Below are positions 29,964 through 39,603 of a stretch of DNA of 64,000 nt, in pieces. Each line of letters begins with the position of its first letter. The first letter of the stretch is position 1. The stretch is from Demequina litorisediminis (GTDB taxonomy: Bacteria; Actinomycetota; Actinomycetes; Actinomycetales; Demequinaceae), in assembly GCF_030161615.1 (NCBI RefSeq), contig NZ_BSUN01000002.1, forward strand, positions 17,792 to 81,791. The letters run 5' to 3'. The position numbers were made by a program, and so were the translations under genes. The notes beneath the pieces are model-generated. The model searched no databases. It was not told the origin of the DNA and worked only from the letters and a program-made list of their open reading frames with translations.

Positions 29964-32900
29964 ATGCAGCACTCCGCACCTATCACCCGTCGCCATCGCT
30001 CGCGTCTTCATCGCGCGGCCGCGCTCGCTCTCGCCGCGGTCATCACCGCGGCAGGCCTTACCTCGGCCGCGACCACCCCGAGCCGCGCAGCCGATCAGGT
30101 GCCGTGGGCGTGCACGGGTGAGGGCTGGATTCTGCAGAACGGCCCGACCGAGGCTTACGCGCTCGACCTAGCCTCGGGAGTAGCCTCACGAGTCGCGACC
30201 AGCGACGAGCCATCAAACCTCAACGCGGTCGGCTACAACGAGGCTGACGGGCTGCTGTGGGGTGCGTTGCGCGAAGCGTCCCCCGTGATCGCGTCGATGG
30301 GCAGCAACGGTGTCACCAAGAGGTACGGAACTCCGATTGGCATCGGCTCGAAGTACGACGGCCCCGCATGGGTCATCGGTGACGTCGACGACGCGCAACA
30401 GTTGTGGATGCTGGGACTCGTGGACGAGGCCTACGTCGTGATGGTCGTCGACGTCGACCGCACGAGCCCAACCTTCATGCACTCCCTGGCGGACGTGTAC
30501 GACGTTCCGGTTCCCGCCGGCACCTTCAACATTTCGGATTGGGCCTACGAGCCCTACACGGGCCTGGTGTGGGCTCTGGTCCGCATGGCGGACGGCACGA
30601 CAACTGCAATGTCGCTCGACCCCTCGAACATCGAGCAGGGCCTCGTGGCTCGTCACGAGAACCTCGCCATGACCTACGGCACCTACGGCGCGATGTACGC
30701 CGACGGTGAAGGCAACGTCTACGGCGGTCAGAACGCGACGGGCGAGATCTGGCGGGTGAACGTCATCACTGGCGCGACCACGCTCGTGGCCACCGGCCCC
30801 ACGTCTTCACAGAACGATGGCGCCCGCTGCACCGTGCCTCTCACCACTGACTTCGGTGATGCTCCCGACTCCTACGGGACAACCGTTGCCGCCGATGGTG
30901 CGCGCCACTCGATCACCGGCTACGACCCCGAGTCGTTCACTGCTGACTACACACTCGGTGACCTGGTCGACGCTGACGGCGACGACGCACTTCCCGGCAT
31001 CAAGGCGGACGGCGACGACATCCACGGCGCTGCGGACGAGGACGCCCTCACCATTCCACTCGAGTATCCCGTCGACGGTTCACCGCTGACGATCGACTTC
31101 CCAGTTCAGGTGCGCGGCGATGAGCCCGCGACCGTGGCTGCGTGGTTCGACACCAACTCGAGCGGATCGTTCATCAACGACAGTGACCGCGTCACCACGA
31201 CGATCAGCCACAGCGGAACGGTGTCGCTGACCCTGCCCGCCTACACTCCGCCGGCGGGGAGGACCCCACAGACACCTACCTACGTCTGCGGATCTTCGCG
31301 GGCGACATTGACGATCCTCAGCCCACAGGCGCGGTGCTGGGAGGCGAGGTCGAGGACTACCTCGTGACGCCTTCGCATGACACGGCTTCCCTTGAGGCTG
31401 CGATGCGGATCGTCGACGACGTCGAGTCAGCGGCGCCGGGCGAGACGGTGACAGTAGAGACGACTCTGACGAACACCGGGAAGGATTCGCTGTGGCACCG
31501 CTCGGCTGTCGTCGACGTCTCGGGCGCGCTCGACGACGCCACCATGGGAATGGTGGCGGCTTCACGCGGAACCGCGGACTATGACGAGAGCGCACAGCAG
31601 ATCGTGTGGCGCGGCACGCTGGCGGCGGGGGAGTCAGCGACGATCCGCCACGAGCCTTGTCGTCGGCGCGAACTACGTGGGCGACCAGGATGTGACAAGC
31701 CGCGTTGCGGGTGCCGACGTCGTGAACTGCAGCGGCGAGATTGCCTCGTGCGGTGCGGCGTTCGCGGTGTCGTTTGGTTCCCTCGAGGTCGCTCACTCGT
31801 CGACGGGAGACGCGGCCGGTGCGTCATGGCTACCCGCCATGGTTGAGACAGAGGTCATGTGTGTCTCGCCCGATGCGTCGCACTCGGTGAGGCGGCCTGT
31901 GACGCTTGCCGTGGATGGAGATTGGTCGATCGCGGCTGGGCTGCCCCTGGGGTACACGTGCACCGTGGTGCCTGATGCGGGCATCGCAGGCACGTCGACG
32001 GTAACGCCGTCGACGGCAATCGTCGGGGTTGTGCCTGAGGTCGCGGTGGTGACGGACTTCGATTCTGCGGGCGTCGACGTCCGCGTTGACGTGGATGGCA
32101 ATGCGGCGTCGACGGGTCGTGTACCTGCTGAGGTAGTCGTCGACGTCGTGTGCCGGCACACCGATGCCGGAGTGCTCGTCGACCAGGCGGTGACGGTGGT
32201 TCCGGGTGGGACCGGCTACGCATTCGCCGGGCTCCCGCCTGGGACTTCCTGTGAGGGAACGGTCGGGGATTACGGCCAGGACTCCACCGATCTATCCGCG
32301 GCGTCAGTCTCGCTGGACACTTCGGCGCCGGTGCAGTTGGTCGCGGTCCTGACGTATGCGCAGGGCTCGCTGACTGTCCAAAGCAGCGTTCAGGGTGAGG
32401 GTGCCGGTGAGACATGGGTGCCTGACTCGATCAAGGCGCAAGTGGTCTGCACGCACCCTGTGGATGGGGTCGTGGTCGACCAGATCCTCACGGTGCCGGC
32501 CGATGGCGCGCGCGCCGTCGATGGGATTCGCGTGGGGTCGGTGTGTGACGTCACGGGGCAAGCAGATCAGGCCGACGAGATCTCGCTCGTGGACGCGCAG
32601 ACAATCACTGCCGGCGGAGCCACCGTCGAGCCTGGTGTCCGTGTACTCGGCCAACGCGCTGCGAGTGACGACGGCAGTCGTCGGCTCCGGCGCCGGCGAG
32701 GCGTGGGTGCCCGACGCCTTCACCACGTCGGTGGTGTGTTCACGCGATGGGCTTGGCGAGGTGTACTCACGAGACTTCGTCCAGGCGGCGGGTTCGACGT
32801 TCACGATCGCCGGGCTCCCGTTGGGAGCACGCTGCGCTGTCCACCAGGACGACGCCGGGGCCGATGCGCTCACCTACGGACCCAGCGAATCGGTTGAGGT

Positions 32901-34553
32901 TCGCGGCACGTCATCCGTGACTGTTCGGAACACGTTCAAGGCCGGAACTCTCGACGTCGCCGCTGCCGTCCGCGGCACCGCCGCGGCTGAGGCATGGGTG
33001 CCATCGCAGTTCGTCCTCGAGGCCACTTGCTCCCATCCCGACTACGGGACTTTCATCGATGGCACAGTGTCCGTGGGATCCGGCGCTGCGGCCCGGCCGC
33101 CGGCGGTCTGCCCATGGGGACTGAGTGTGAAGTCTCTGCAGTCGCCGAACCTTTGGCCGCCGCGGTGTCCCTCGACGCTCAGTCCGTGACGATCACGCGC
33201 GAGGCACCCTCGATCGTGACCGCGGCCTACACGTTCAACAAGAACACCTTGCGGGTCACACAGGGCACGTTGGGTAGTGGCGCCCGGACCGCCTGGGCGC
33301 CATCGACGTTCCCCACCACAGTGAAGTGCTCGACGGACTCGGGCCTGGTGGGAGTCAAGACGTTCACCGCGGCCGCGGGGACGTCGCATGCGGTGACGGG
33401 TCTTCCCACGGGCGCGAGCCTGCGAGATCTCGCAGCCTGACAGCGGTGCGGATGCGCTGACGTTCACTCCGGCATCGCTGCTCGAGGTGCGTGGCGACAC
33501 CGGAGTGAATGTCTCGGCACGCTTCGACGCTGGCAAGGTGCGGTTGAGCGCCGCGGTGGAGGGGCCGGCGGCCGGGGCGGCGTGGGTGCCCTCCACATTC
33601 CCCGTCGACGTCATCTGCCGTTCGGATCGGTTTGGCGAGGTCCTCGACGAGACATTGACGCCAAGCGTTGCCACGGCCGCACTGTCGTCTGGGCTTCCCG
33701 TGGACACAGCCTGCGCGCTCCAGACGGGTGACTACCGTCAGGCGCGCACGGCGACGACGGCGGACGTCGTCGAGATCTCGAACACCTCCGTGGTGGACGT
33801 CGAGATCTCGAACACGTATGAGGCCGGAGAGCCTGCTGCTCGACACGACGTCTGTGGGGAACGCTCGGCTTGCCTCGTGGGCGCCGACAACCGTCGACGT
33901 GGCCGCGCAGTGCACCGCTCCGTGGGGCGATGACGTCGGCACGCTCGAGGAGACGGCGGCCGTCGACGGCGCTACTGCCGCCCTCGAAGGATTGCCCGTG
34001 GGCTCCACATGCGGCGTAGACGTGCACGGTGACGATCTGGCTCAGGTGTCCGCGTCACGGTCGACAATTGTCGTCAGCGAGCCGGCTGCAGCCGAGGTCG
34101 CGGTGGTGACGAGCGTCAAGGGCGCGGACCTCAGAATTCGTCGCGCCGTCACCGGTGACGTTACGCAAGCATGGGAACGCGAGGCCGTGACCGCGACGTG
34201 CACGGCGGCGGGCCGTGAAATCTTTGCAACCGGTTTTGACCAGGACAAGCCGATGCGGTTCCTCTTGGCGGTCGACGAGGAAGTGTCTGCGCAGCCTGCT
34301 CCCGATCGGAAGTGAATGCCTCGTGACCGACGCCTCGGGGATCACGGTCCTGGCGACGATCGGCGAGCGTGGCGGCGATGCCGACTTCGCTTCATTCATC
34401 CCGTTCGCGGACGACGAGCCGCGGGAACCCACGACACAGCGCGGGCTCGCCGCGACGGGTCCGGCTGGATGGGTTGTCAGCCTTGCGGTTGCCGGAGCGA
34501 TTGCGGTCGCTGGAACGCTGCTCGCATCACGTCGACGCAACGGCAGGCTCTGA
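29964..34553 (+). CDS. Large LAATG-anchored surface protein with DUF6923-, GEVED- and DUF5979-like repeats
   Basis: Corrected length is 1528 residues from ATG 29964 (GAGGGGG upstream). Signal peptide to about 42 (SRA|AD). The N-terminal ~250 residues resemble DUF6923 propeller-like repeats (DLASGVASRV, LNAVGYNEADGLLWG). Next is a FGDAPDSYGT/GGEVEDYLV (GEVED) domain, then an adhesin-type CARDB/DUF11-like module (VETTLTNTG). About eight Cys-containing repeats follow, with AWVP--F---V-C and GLPxGxxC, like DUF5979. LAATG, a hydrophobic helix and SRRRNGRL form a class-E-type sortase signal. AGCT miscalls at 31653, 32629, 33094, 33417, 33830, 34293 and a G-run at 31256. Confidence 0.75.
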
Positions 34554-34590
34554 ATACATCTCCAGCACCGTGTTCGTACTCCGCCAAGCC

Positions 34591-34836
34591 TTACGCCCCG
34601 AGGACGCGATTCCACTCCGTGCGGGCTTGGTCTGCCCTGTCCTTGTCCAGCAGCGCGAGGATTTGCAACAGCGCATCGATGCGGCCACGGGCCCACGAAC
34701 GTGTGTGGAACGCGTCGCTACCGGGCTCCACCTCGGATGCGGATTCGGGCTCGGCGTCTCGGTAGACCGCGAACGTCTTAGTAAGAAGGCTCCGCCAAGT
34801 AGGCAGCGAGCCGGGATTGCTTATTGGTGCACTCAT
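34591..34836 (-). CDS. Small hypothetical protein
   Basis: 81 residues, convergent with the surface-protein gene. The C-terminal half is helical and charged (RIDALLQILALLDKDRADQARTEWNRVLGA). No domain recognised and no upstream ribosome binding site stands out. It could be a small regulator; moderate doubt that it is real. Confidence 0.45.
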   Translation of the reverse strand: MSAPISNPGSLPTWRSLLTKTFAVYRDAEPESASEVEPGSDAFHTRSWARGRIDALLQILALLDKDRADQARTEWNRVLGA

Positions 34837-34993
34837 GCCCAGAGCATAGAGATAGGTATGGGCGGAGCGCTCGACATCACGAGGCTCTAGTTGGACATAC
34901 CGGGCACTCTTCGCGCCGTGGTCGACAGGTGTGGACGGACTCCACTATGAATAGGGCCATGTACGCGCTTCACGGCGCCGATAAGGCGACGGC

Positions 34994-35477
34994 ATGAGAT
35001 TCCGCCCCAAGGGTAGTCGGAGAGAACCCCCTCCCCGTACGAGGGCCGGGCGCACCATCTCGCGCTGCTCCATGCCGAGACAGACCGGCAACGCGCGAAC
35101 ATCGTTTCCTCGGCGAGTGCCGCTCTCACTCGAGCAAGCATCTTGATTGCGGCGGCTGGCCTAACAATTAGCCAGACGAACCTGGATGCGATGCACCCTG
35201 GATGGGCGATGATCTCAATGACGCTCTCAGCCAACGCCGTGGGGTTCGGCATCGCAGCGCTGTGGCAGGGGAACCGATACGAACACACTGTCGCGGCGAT
35301 GCGGCACGACATCTGGGACGCTTCGCCGGTTGAGGCCTCAGACATTGTGCTCGACCGCAAGCCTTGAATTCATGACGGCGGAGGAGTCACGCAACAACCT
35401 GCGGGCCAACTTCCTCGCTCGGCTTTGTCCTGTGGGGCACGTCTCTGGTCGCCCTTATTCTTGCCCAGACGATTTAG
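34994..35477 (+). CDS. Three-helix membrane protein (frame broken)
   Basis: Corrected length is about 161 residues. Three membrane helices: ASILIAAAGLTI, AMISMTLSANAVGFGIAAL and GFVLWGTSLVALILAQTI. Joining them needs one base in a C-run near 35030, AGCT at AAGCCTT (near 35362) and GAGCTC where GCTC is called (near 35424). The last segment then ends naturally at TAG 35475-35477. The soluble loop between helices 2 and 3 is acidic. Function unknown. Confidence 0.5.
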
Positions 35478-35500
35478 GTCAGACCGCACGAGGAGCAAAC

Positions 35501-35638
35501 ATGGCAGACGATAAGAAGCCGCCACAGTCGAAGCAACCACCGCCGGTACCCAAGTCATCCCGACCCCCGCGCCTTCTCCGGGAGCTCAGCAGGCAGCCTC
35601 AGCCGCCCAAGCCGCCCAAGCCGCCGAAGTCTCGGTGA
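35501..35638 (+). CDS. 45-residue Pro/Lys-rich peptide
   Basis: GAGGAG precedes ATG 35501. The product is low complexity (PPKPPKPPK end). The alternative frame over the second half encodes an Ala/Gln-rich helix, so a frameshift cannot be excluded. An intact AGCT is present at 35583. Confidence 0.35.
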   Translation: MADDKKPPQSKQPPPVPKSSRPPRLLRELSRQPQPPKPPKPPKSR

Positions 35639-35724
35639 TCCGCGCTCGGTCGGTGCGCCGATAATAGCCGTTATGTCGGGTTCTACCAGGGAGGATGCAC
35701 GAACATCGCGCTTCCAGGGTCAGC

Positions 35725-35973
35725 CTAGCGGCTTCCCCGGTGGCGTGCTACGTGGACGATGAGTGAGGGGATGGTGTCCTCTGGCGGGGACACCCATCCT
35801 CGCGATCGCGCGCGCTTGTCGCGGTCGTGCACCACCCACGCGACGACGTCGCGGGTGGCGGTTTCGAGGATGGCCGTGCTGCCGTTGCGCGCCGCGGCGT
35901 AATACTCCAACTGGGGAGCCCCGGTCGCTCTTAAATCGGGGTCGCCCGCTTGTTGGTGGAGATCGTCGTTCAT
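35725..35973 (-). CDS. Small hypothetical protein, third gene of the NrdH-like operon
   Basis: 82 residues, starting 27 bases after the membrane-protein stop. The product contains a Trp/Arg-rich segment (WVVHDRDKRARSRGWV). No domain recognised. Probably co-transcribed with the two genes upstream under the leader at 36796-37466. Confidence 0.5.
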   Translation of the reverse strand: MNDDLHQQAGDPDLRATGAPQLEYYAAARNGSTAILETATRDVVAWVVHDRDKRARSRGWVSPPEDTIPSLIVHVARHRGSR

Positions 35974-36000
35974 GGTCCGTTGATTATCCGTCGGATGCTC

Positions 36001-36537
36001 TTACCCGCGAAGCGGCCGACGCTCGGTGTCGATCTCCCCACTCATTTGCGGGGCGTCCGCTTGGCATTCCAGTGTCGTGTCACGGGGGTCGGGGTCTGTC
36101 GTCACGCAGTAGGTGGTGACGTTCGTGCCGGCGGTTTGGCGATATCGGTCTCCCCCACGCCAGTGTCCGACTTCAAGGAGGAGGTCCGGGTACTCCTCGA
36201 GCCGGAAGGTGGTGCTGCGGTTCTCGGTCTCAGTGGAGGCTACGGTGCCGGCGAGTTCCACGTAGGTGATCTGGTCGACTCCGTCCGAGAGGTACTGCCA
36301 GGCGCCTACCGTCCAGGCGCTCACGGTCAACGCCAGAAGCAGCAGCGCGGTCGTGGCGCCCCAAGAGCGCGACCGGCGAGACGTCTGTGGTGCGCGTCGA
36401 CCTCCAGGTTGGGTAGGCGTGAAGTACCAGTACGCGAAGGCAAAGAGCCCGGTCAAGGGAACGGTGAGCCACAGGGCGTCTTCGGGTCCGACCGTGGCCT
36501 GGGAGGTGATGGTGACGAGTTCCGCGCTGTAGGTCAT
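36001..36537 (-). CDS. Two-helix membrane protein
   Basis: 178 residues. Helices at about 24-40 (VPLTGLFAFAYWYF) and 60-80 (ATTALLLLALTVSAWTVGAW), then an extracytoplasmic domain with two Cys (TTYCVTT, TLECQA). Its ATG overlaps the stop of the redoxin gene, so the two are translationally coupled; the redoxin might act on its partner's cysteines. That link is speculative. Confidence 0.6.
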   Translation of the reverse strand: MTYSAELVTITSQATVGPEDALWLTVPLTGLFAFAYWYFTPTQPGGRRAPQTSRRSRSWGATTALLLLALTVSAWTVGAWQYLSDGVDQITYVELAGTVASTETENRSTTFRLEEYPDLLLEVGHWRGGDRYRQTAGTNVTTYCVTTDPDPRDTTLECQADAPQMSGEIDTERRPLRG

Positions 36538-36795
36538 CGCTCCTGCTCTCCGCGGGTAGCGAGGGCCTTGATCTTGTCGGGGTTGTGGCCCGACCAGTGG
36601 TCGACCTCACCGGAGATCTCGACGACAACAACGGGCGCCTCGGCGTGGCCCAGGCTCGTTCTTGACGAATGATGCGGCCTTGGCGTCGTCGCGGACGTCC
36701 ACCTCAGCGAACGGGAGGCTTGCCTCCTTGAGCGCTCGCTTGGTCATGTGGCACCGCAGGCACGTGGGTCCTGTCGAGTAGACGGTGATCTTCAT
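36534..36795 (-). CDS. NrdH/glutaredoxin-like thiol-disulfide protein
   Basis: Corrected length is 86 residues after the AGCT miscall at 36652-36656. MKITVYSTGPTCLRCHMTKRALKEASLPF has the thioredoxin-fold start with a CLRC active site, followed by the expected cis-Pro block EAPVVVVE and HWSGHNPDKI (NrdH-redoxin type). The redox motif differs from the usual CVQC/CPYC. It starts right after a 671-base hairpin-rich leader with GAAAGGA as ribosome binding site. Confidence 0.7.
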
Positions 36796-37466
36796 GGTGG
36801 TGTCCTTTCTCGCGGTGGGGGGATGCGCTTTGTGGTGTTGAGCGCTGGTCAATCCCCGCATCCGGCGATAGGGGACCAGATGCGCCGCGGAGGGCGAAGT
36901 GCAACCCGTAGGGCCGTCGACGGAGGAAGGTTGCGAGCGGAGCGAAGCAACCTCGCCGGACGAGACGGCCGCACCGCAGGTGCGGTTGCGCGCAGCCCGG
37001 AGGGCGCAAGAATGGTCCCTCGCCGGATGCGAGGTCGACCAATTCAGGGCCGCGCTAGCGGCCAGCGTTTGTGCCGGCGGATGCCGGCACCAGGCCGCCC
37101 AGGCGGCCGCCGCCGTTGCTCTCCCCCACGGGTCCAGGTTGTGCCCGGTCGACGTGGGCCAGGCGTGAGCAGCGCAGGCTGCATGCACGTTCTGGCTGTG
37201 TCGTGCGGGGTGCAACCGGGCGGTTGGGTCCTGCTGTCCATCCTGGGTGCGCGCGAAGGCCCGGCCCCAGCCGGAGCGCGTGCACAGGTGGTCAGGGGGC
37301 ACTCATGGTGCTACTCCCCACCCTCGGGCCGGCTCCGTCCGGCCCTGCTCGCACTTGTGCGAGCTCGTGACCGCCGGCGCTCGATGCGCCTGCGCGGTCA
37401 CGACCCGCCCACACCCCGTGTGGGCTGTGGGCGTCTGGCTCGACGCCAGACACCCACACCCGCCCG
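36796..37466 (-). ncRNA. Candidate structured RNA leader, type 1 (before NrdH-like operon)
   Basis: 671 bases packed with hairpins on the minus strand: GTCTGGC/GCCAGAC, GTGACCGC/GCGGTCAC enclosing GGCGC/GCGCC, GCTCGCAC/GTGCGAGC, TGCCGGC/GCCGGCA, CCGCACC/GGTGCGG and GGTTGC/GCAACC. A long-range closing stem joins GCATCCGGCGA..GGGACCA to TGGTCCC..TCGCCGGATGC. It is 99% identical to 38892-39563 and shares its 3' core with the type 2 leaders. It ends at the ribosome binding site, so it probably forms a 5' UTR or a processed RNA. No coding frame is convincing. Confidence 0.55.
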
Positions 37467-37469
37467 TCG

Positions 37470-37811
37470 CTAGTAGCCTTCATCAACCTCGAGTTCTTGG
37501 ATGCGCTGCGCGTTGGCTCTTGCAGCGCGCGCGGCCCATCCCCAAGCGAACACGACGGCCGCGGTGAACACGAGGCGGTTCGCGAGTCCGGGGACACCTG
37601 CGATCCAGTTCGAGGCGCACACCAGCGTCATGCCTGCGACGGCCAGCGCGAAGCCGACGCTTACGGCTCGGAGCGATTGGATGCGCTTTGCTCTGTCGCG
37701 GAGCACGTCGTCGACGTGTGAGCGCGGGTTCTTGGCGAGGATGACGACGCCGGCGACGACGGTCGCCCATCCGACCATGAGCACGGCGTTGGCGAGGAAA
37801 GAGTCAAACAT
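37470..37811 (-). CDS. Small three-helix membrane protein
   Basis: 113 residues: hydrophobic segments at about 8-27 (ANAVLMVGWATVVAGVVIL), 50-68 and 76-95. The start overlaps the antitoxin stop (ATGA), so it is the third gene of the toxin-antitoxin operon. Function unknown; it could be an accessory to the pair or a passenger. Confidence 0.55.
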   Translation of the reverse strand: MFDSFLANAVLMVGWATVVAGVVILAKNPRSHVDDVLRDRAKRIQSLRAVSVGFALAVAGMTLVCASNWIAGVPGLANRLVFTAAVVFAWGWAARAARANAQRIQELEVDEGY

Positions 37812-38150
37812 CAGGCGTGTGCGGCGAGGTACTCATCGATGGCGTCGCGCACGATGTCGCTCTTCTTTCGGCCGGGGCCGACGAGGCGGGCAAGTGCGCG
37901 GTCTTGTGCGTCGGTGACGGCGACGTTGACGCGGGGGCTGCGCTGGCCGGGCTTGTTGGTGGCGCGGTCCAGGCGCGGCCGTCCGGCCGATCGCTCGATG
38001 GCTTCGACGTCGACGCCGGCGGATTCGAGCAGAGCCTCGGCCGTGAGCGGCGGCATCGGCGCCGGTGAGTGTGCCGCGGGACTGACCCCACTTGGTGGGG
38101 TCAGCGGCGAACGCGTCGAGGGCGGCGTCGCGGTCGGTGGTGTCGCTCAT
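37811..38150 (-). CDS. RHH antitoxin-like protein (BrnA-like partner)
   Basis: Corrected length is 113 residues. The C-terminal ~50 residues are an RHH-type DNA-binding domain (RVNVAVTDAQDRALARLV...KSDIVRDAIDEYL). The N-terminal part begins MSDTTDRDAALDAFAADPTKWGQSRG. The two parts are joined by reading GAGCTC where GCTC is called near 38045-38052 (a 2-base loss), giving a length divisible by three. AGGAAGGAAC precedes the start. Toxin-first order is as in BrnTA systems. Confidence 0.6.
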
Positions 38151-38169
38151 GGCGGGGTTCCTTCCTCTT

Positions 38170-38439
38170 CTACTTCTGCGTGTACCCGACGGCTCGGGCG
38201 GTGACTGCCCGAAGCGGCATGACGTGGAACACCAGGACGGTGCGTGGCGGGGTGGTCGTGACCAGTACCTCGAGTGTTCCGAACCTGCTGGGGCCGATGT
38301 AGAGCGTGGGGGCTCCCTGGCCGGGGATGCGCGGTTCTCCGAACTCGGTCTCGACGTGATCGGCGTGGAGCATGGCCCACTGCGCTTCCTCGCGGGGGAT
38401 GCCGTGCTTGTCGGCGCTAGCGGTCCACTCGATTCCCAT
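38170..38439 (-). CDS. BrnT-like toxin candidate
   Basis: 89 residues: IEWTASADKHGIPREEAQWAM and LYIGPSRFGTLEVLV...TVLVFHVMPLRAVT follow the pattern of small BrnT-like RNase toxins (KHGI near the start, a long beta segment, Arg/His near the end). It is directly upstream of an RHH antitoxin and behind an AT-rich palindromic operator. Toxicity is not shown; a close relative outside BrnT is possible. Confidence 0.6.
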   Translation of the reverse strand: MGIEWTASADKHGIPREEAQWAMLHADHVETEFGEPRIPGQGAPTLYIGPSRFGTLEVLVTTTPPRTVLVFHVMPLRAVTARAVGYTQK

Positions 38440-38443
38440 ATGA

Positions 38444-38462
38444 ATATTGTCTCACACAATAT
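38444..38462. promoter_or_regulatory. AT-rich palindromic operator of the toxin-antitoxin pair
   Basis: ATATTGT-CTCAC-ACAATAT, with a further imperfect ATTGTG/CAATAT repeat to 38481. It is one of the most AT-rich spots of the unit and abuts the toxin start. RHH antitoxins normally repress their own promoter at such sites. Confidence 0.55.
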
Positions 38463-38494
38463 GGATTGTGTCCACCAATATTAGCCTGCGTTTC

Positions 38495-38534
38495 GGGAAA
38501 AGGAAAGGCCCCGCTGGCTGGTGCCAGCGAGGCC
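38495..38534 (-). terminator. Intrinsic terminator of the Cys-rich protein gene
   Basis: A 12-bp stem (38507-38518 with 38523-38534, one mismatch) around TGGT, followed on the minus strand by TTTCCTTTTCCC. It follows the stop at 38544 within ten bases. Confidence 0.7.
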
Positions 38535-38543
38535 CGGTGCGGG

Positions 38544-38891
38544 TCAGCGGGGGCAAGACTCGCACTTCATGGGCGCCCCGATCTCCTCGTGCCAGTCGCG
38601 GCGGTCGACCGTCAGGACGGGGCGCCAGTGGTTGAGGGGCGTGGGCCATTCGTTGGCGCGGGGGTCGTGCTTGACGGCGGTCCGGCCGTAGTGGCCAAGG
38701 TGCTCGAAGCACACGATGCGACCGCTGTGTTCGCACCAGAACAGCGGCGTCTCGCTGGTGGTGGTGAGGCCGAGTCCGGCGACGCATTCGGGCTGGTGGG
38801 GGTCGGCGACGTGCTCGCCGCAGTGGCGGCATTCGTTGTTCTCGTCGTAGAGGTTGACGGGGCTCGCGGCGGCAAAGGTGTGGTTGGGCAT
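38544..38891 (-). CDS. Cys/His-rich, probably zinc-binding protein
   Basis: 115 residues: CRHCGEHV...HQPEC, FWCEHSGRIVCFEHLGHY and KCESC give several Cys-x2-Cys and Cys/His pairs suited to bind zinc. Function unknown. It has its own terminator and its own 672-base leader, with the start at ATG 38891 after GAAAGGACACCACC. The hypothesis that the leader regulates it rests on position. Confidence 0.6.
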   Translation of the reverse strand: MPNHTFAAASPVNLYDENNECRHCGEHVADPHQPECVAGLGLTTTSETPLFWCEHSGRIVCFEHLGHYGRTAVKHDPRANEWPTPLNHWRPVLTVDRRDWHEEIGAPMKCESCPR

Positions 38892-39563
38892 GGTGGTGTC
38901 CTTTCTCGCGGTGGGGGGATGCGCTTTGTGGTGTTGAGCGCTGGTCAATCCCCGCATCCGGCGATAGGGGACCAGATGCGCCGCGGAGGGCGAAGTGCAA
39001 CCCGTAGGGCCGTCGACGGAGGAAGGTTGCGAGCGGAGCGAAGCAACCTCGCCGGACGAGACGGCCGCACCGCAGGTGCGGTTGCGCGCAGCCCGGAGGG
39101 CGCAAGAATGGTCCCTCGCCGGATGCGAGGTCGACCAATTCAGGGCCGCGCTAGCGGCCAGCGTTTGTGCCGGCGGATGCCGGCACCAGGCCGCCTCGGC
39201 GGCCGCCGCCGTTGCTCTCCCCCACGGGTCCAGGTTGTGCCCGGTCGACGTGGGCCAGGCGTGAGCAGCGCAGGCTGCATGCACGTTCTGGCTGTGTCGT
39301 GCGGGGTGCAACCGGGCGGTTGGGTCCTGCTGTCCATCCTGGGTGCGCGCGAAGGCCCGGCCCCAGCCGGAGCGCGTGCACAGGTGGTCAGGGGGCACTC
39401 ATGGTGCTACTCCCCCACCCTCGGGCCGGCTCCGTCCGGCCCTGCTCGCACTTGTGCGAGCTCGTGACCGCCGGCGCTCGATGCGCCTGCGCGGTCACGA
39501 CCCGCCCACACCCCGTGTGGGCTGTGGGCGTCTGGCTCGACGCCAGACACCCACACCCGCCCG
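38892..39563 (-). ncRNA. Candidate structured RNA leader, type 1 (before Cys-rich gene)
   Basis: Nearly identical to 36796-37466. One of the few differences is in a hairpin loop: GGCCGCC-CA-GGCGGCC there is GGCCGCC-TC-GGCGGCC here, so the stem is kept. The other is a C-run length. The identical block begins at the start codon and stops before the neighbouring gene, so the leader moves or duplicates as a unit independent of the downstream gene. Confidence 0.55.
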
Positions 39564-39570
39564 ACCGGCG

Positions 39571-39596
39571 GCCCGGCCACTGGTGGGTGGCCGGGC
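39571..39596 (-). terminator. Terminator hairpin of the 138-residue gene
   Basis: GCCCGGCCAC-TGGTGG-GTGGCCGGGC, 10 perfect pairs, just downstream (minus strand) of the stop at 39604. Confidence 0.6.
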
Positions 39597-39603
39597 GCTT
39601 GGG

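Noticed and set aside
36607..37302. Long minus-strand frame running through the leader into the redoxin gene
   Set aside because: The upstream part is low-complexity translation of the hairpin-rich leader, and the same frame precedes an unrelated gene at 38544. The ribosome binding site and conserved start lie at 36795 and 38891.
36796..39563. Repeats at 36.8-37.5 and 38.9-39.6 kb as insertion sequences
   Set aside because: No transposase frame, no terminal inverted repeats and no target duplication; the ends match gene boundaries instead.
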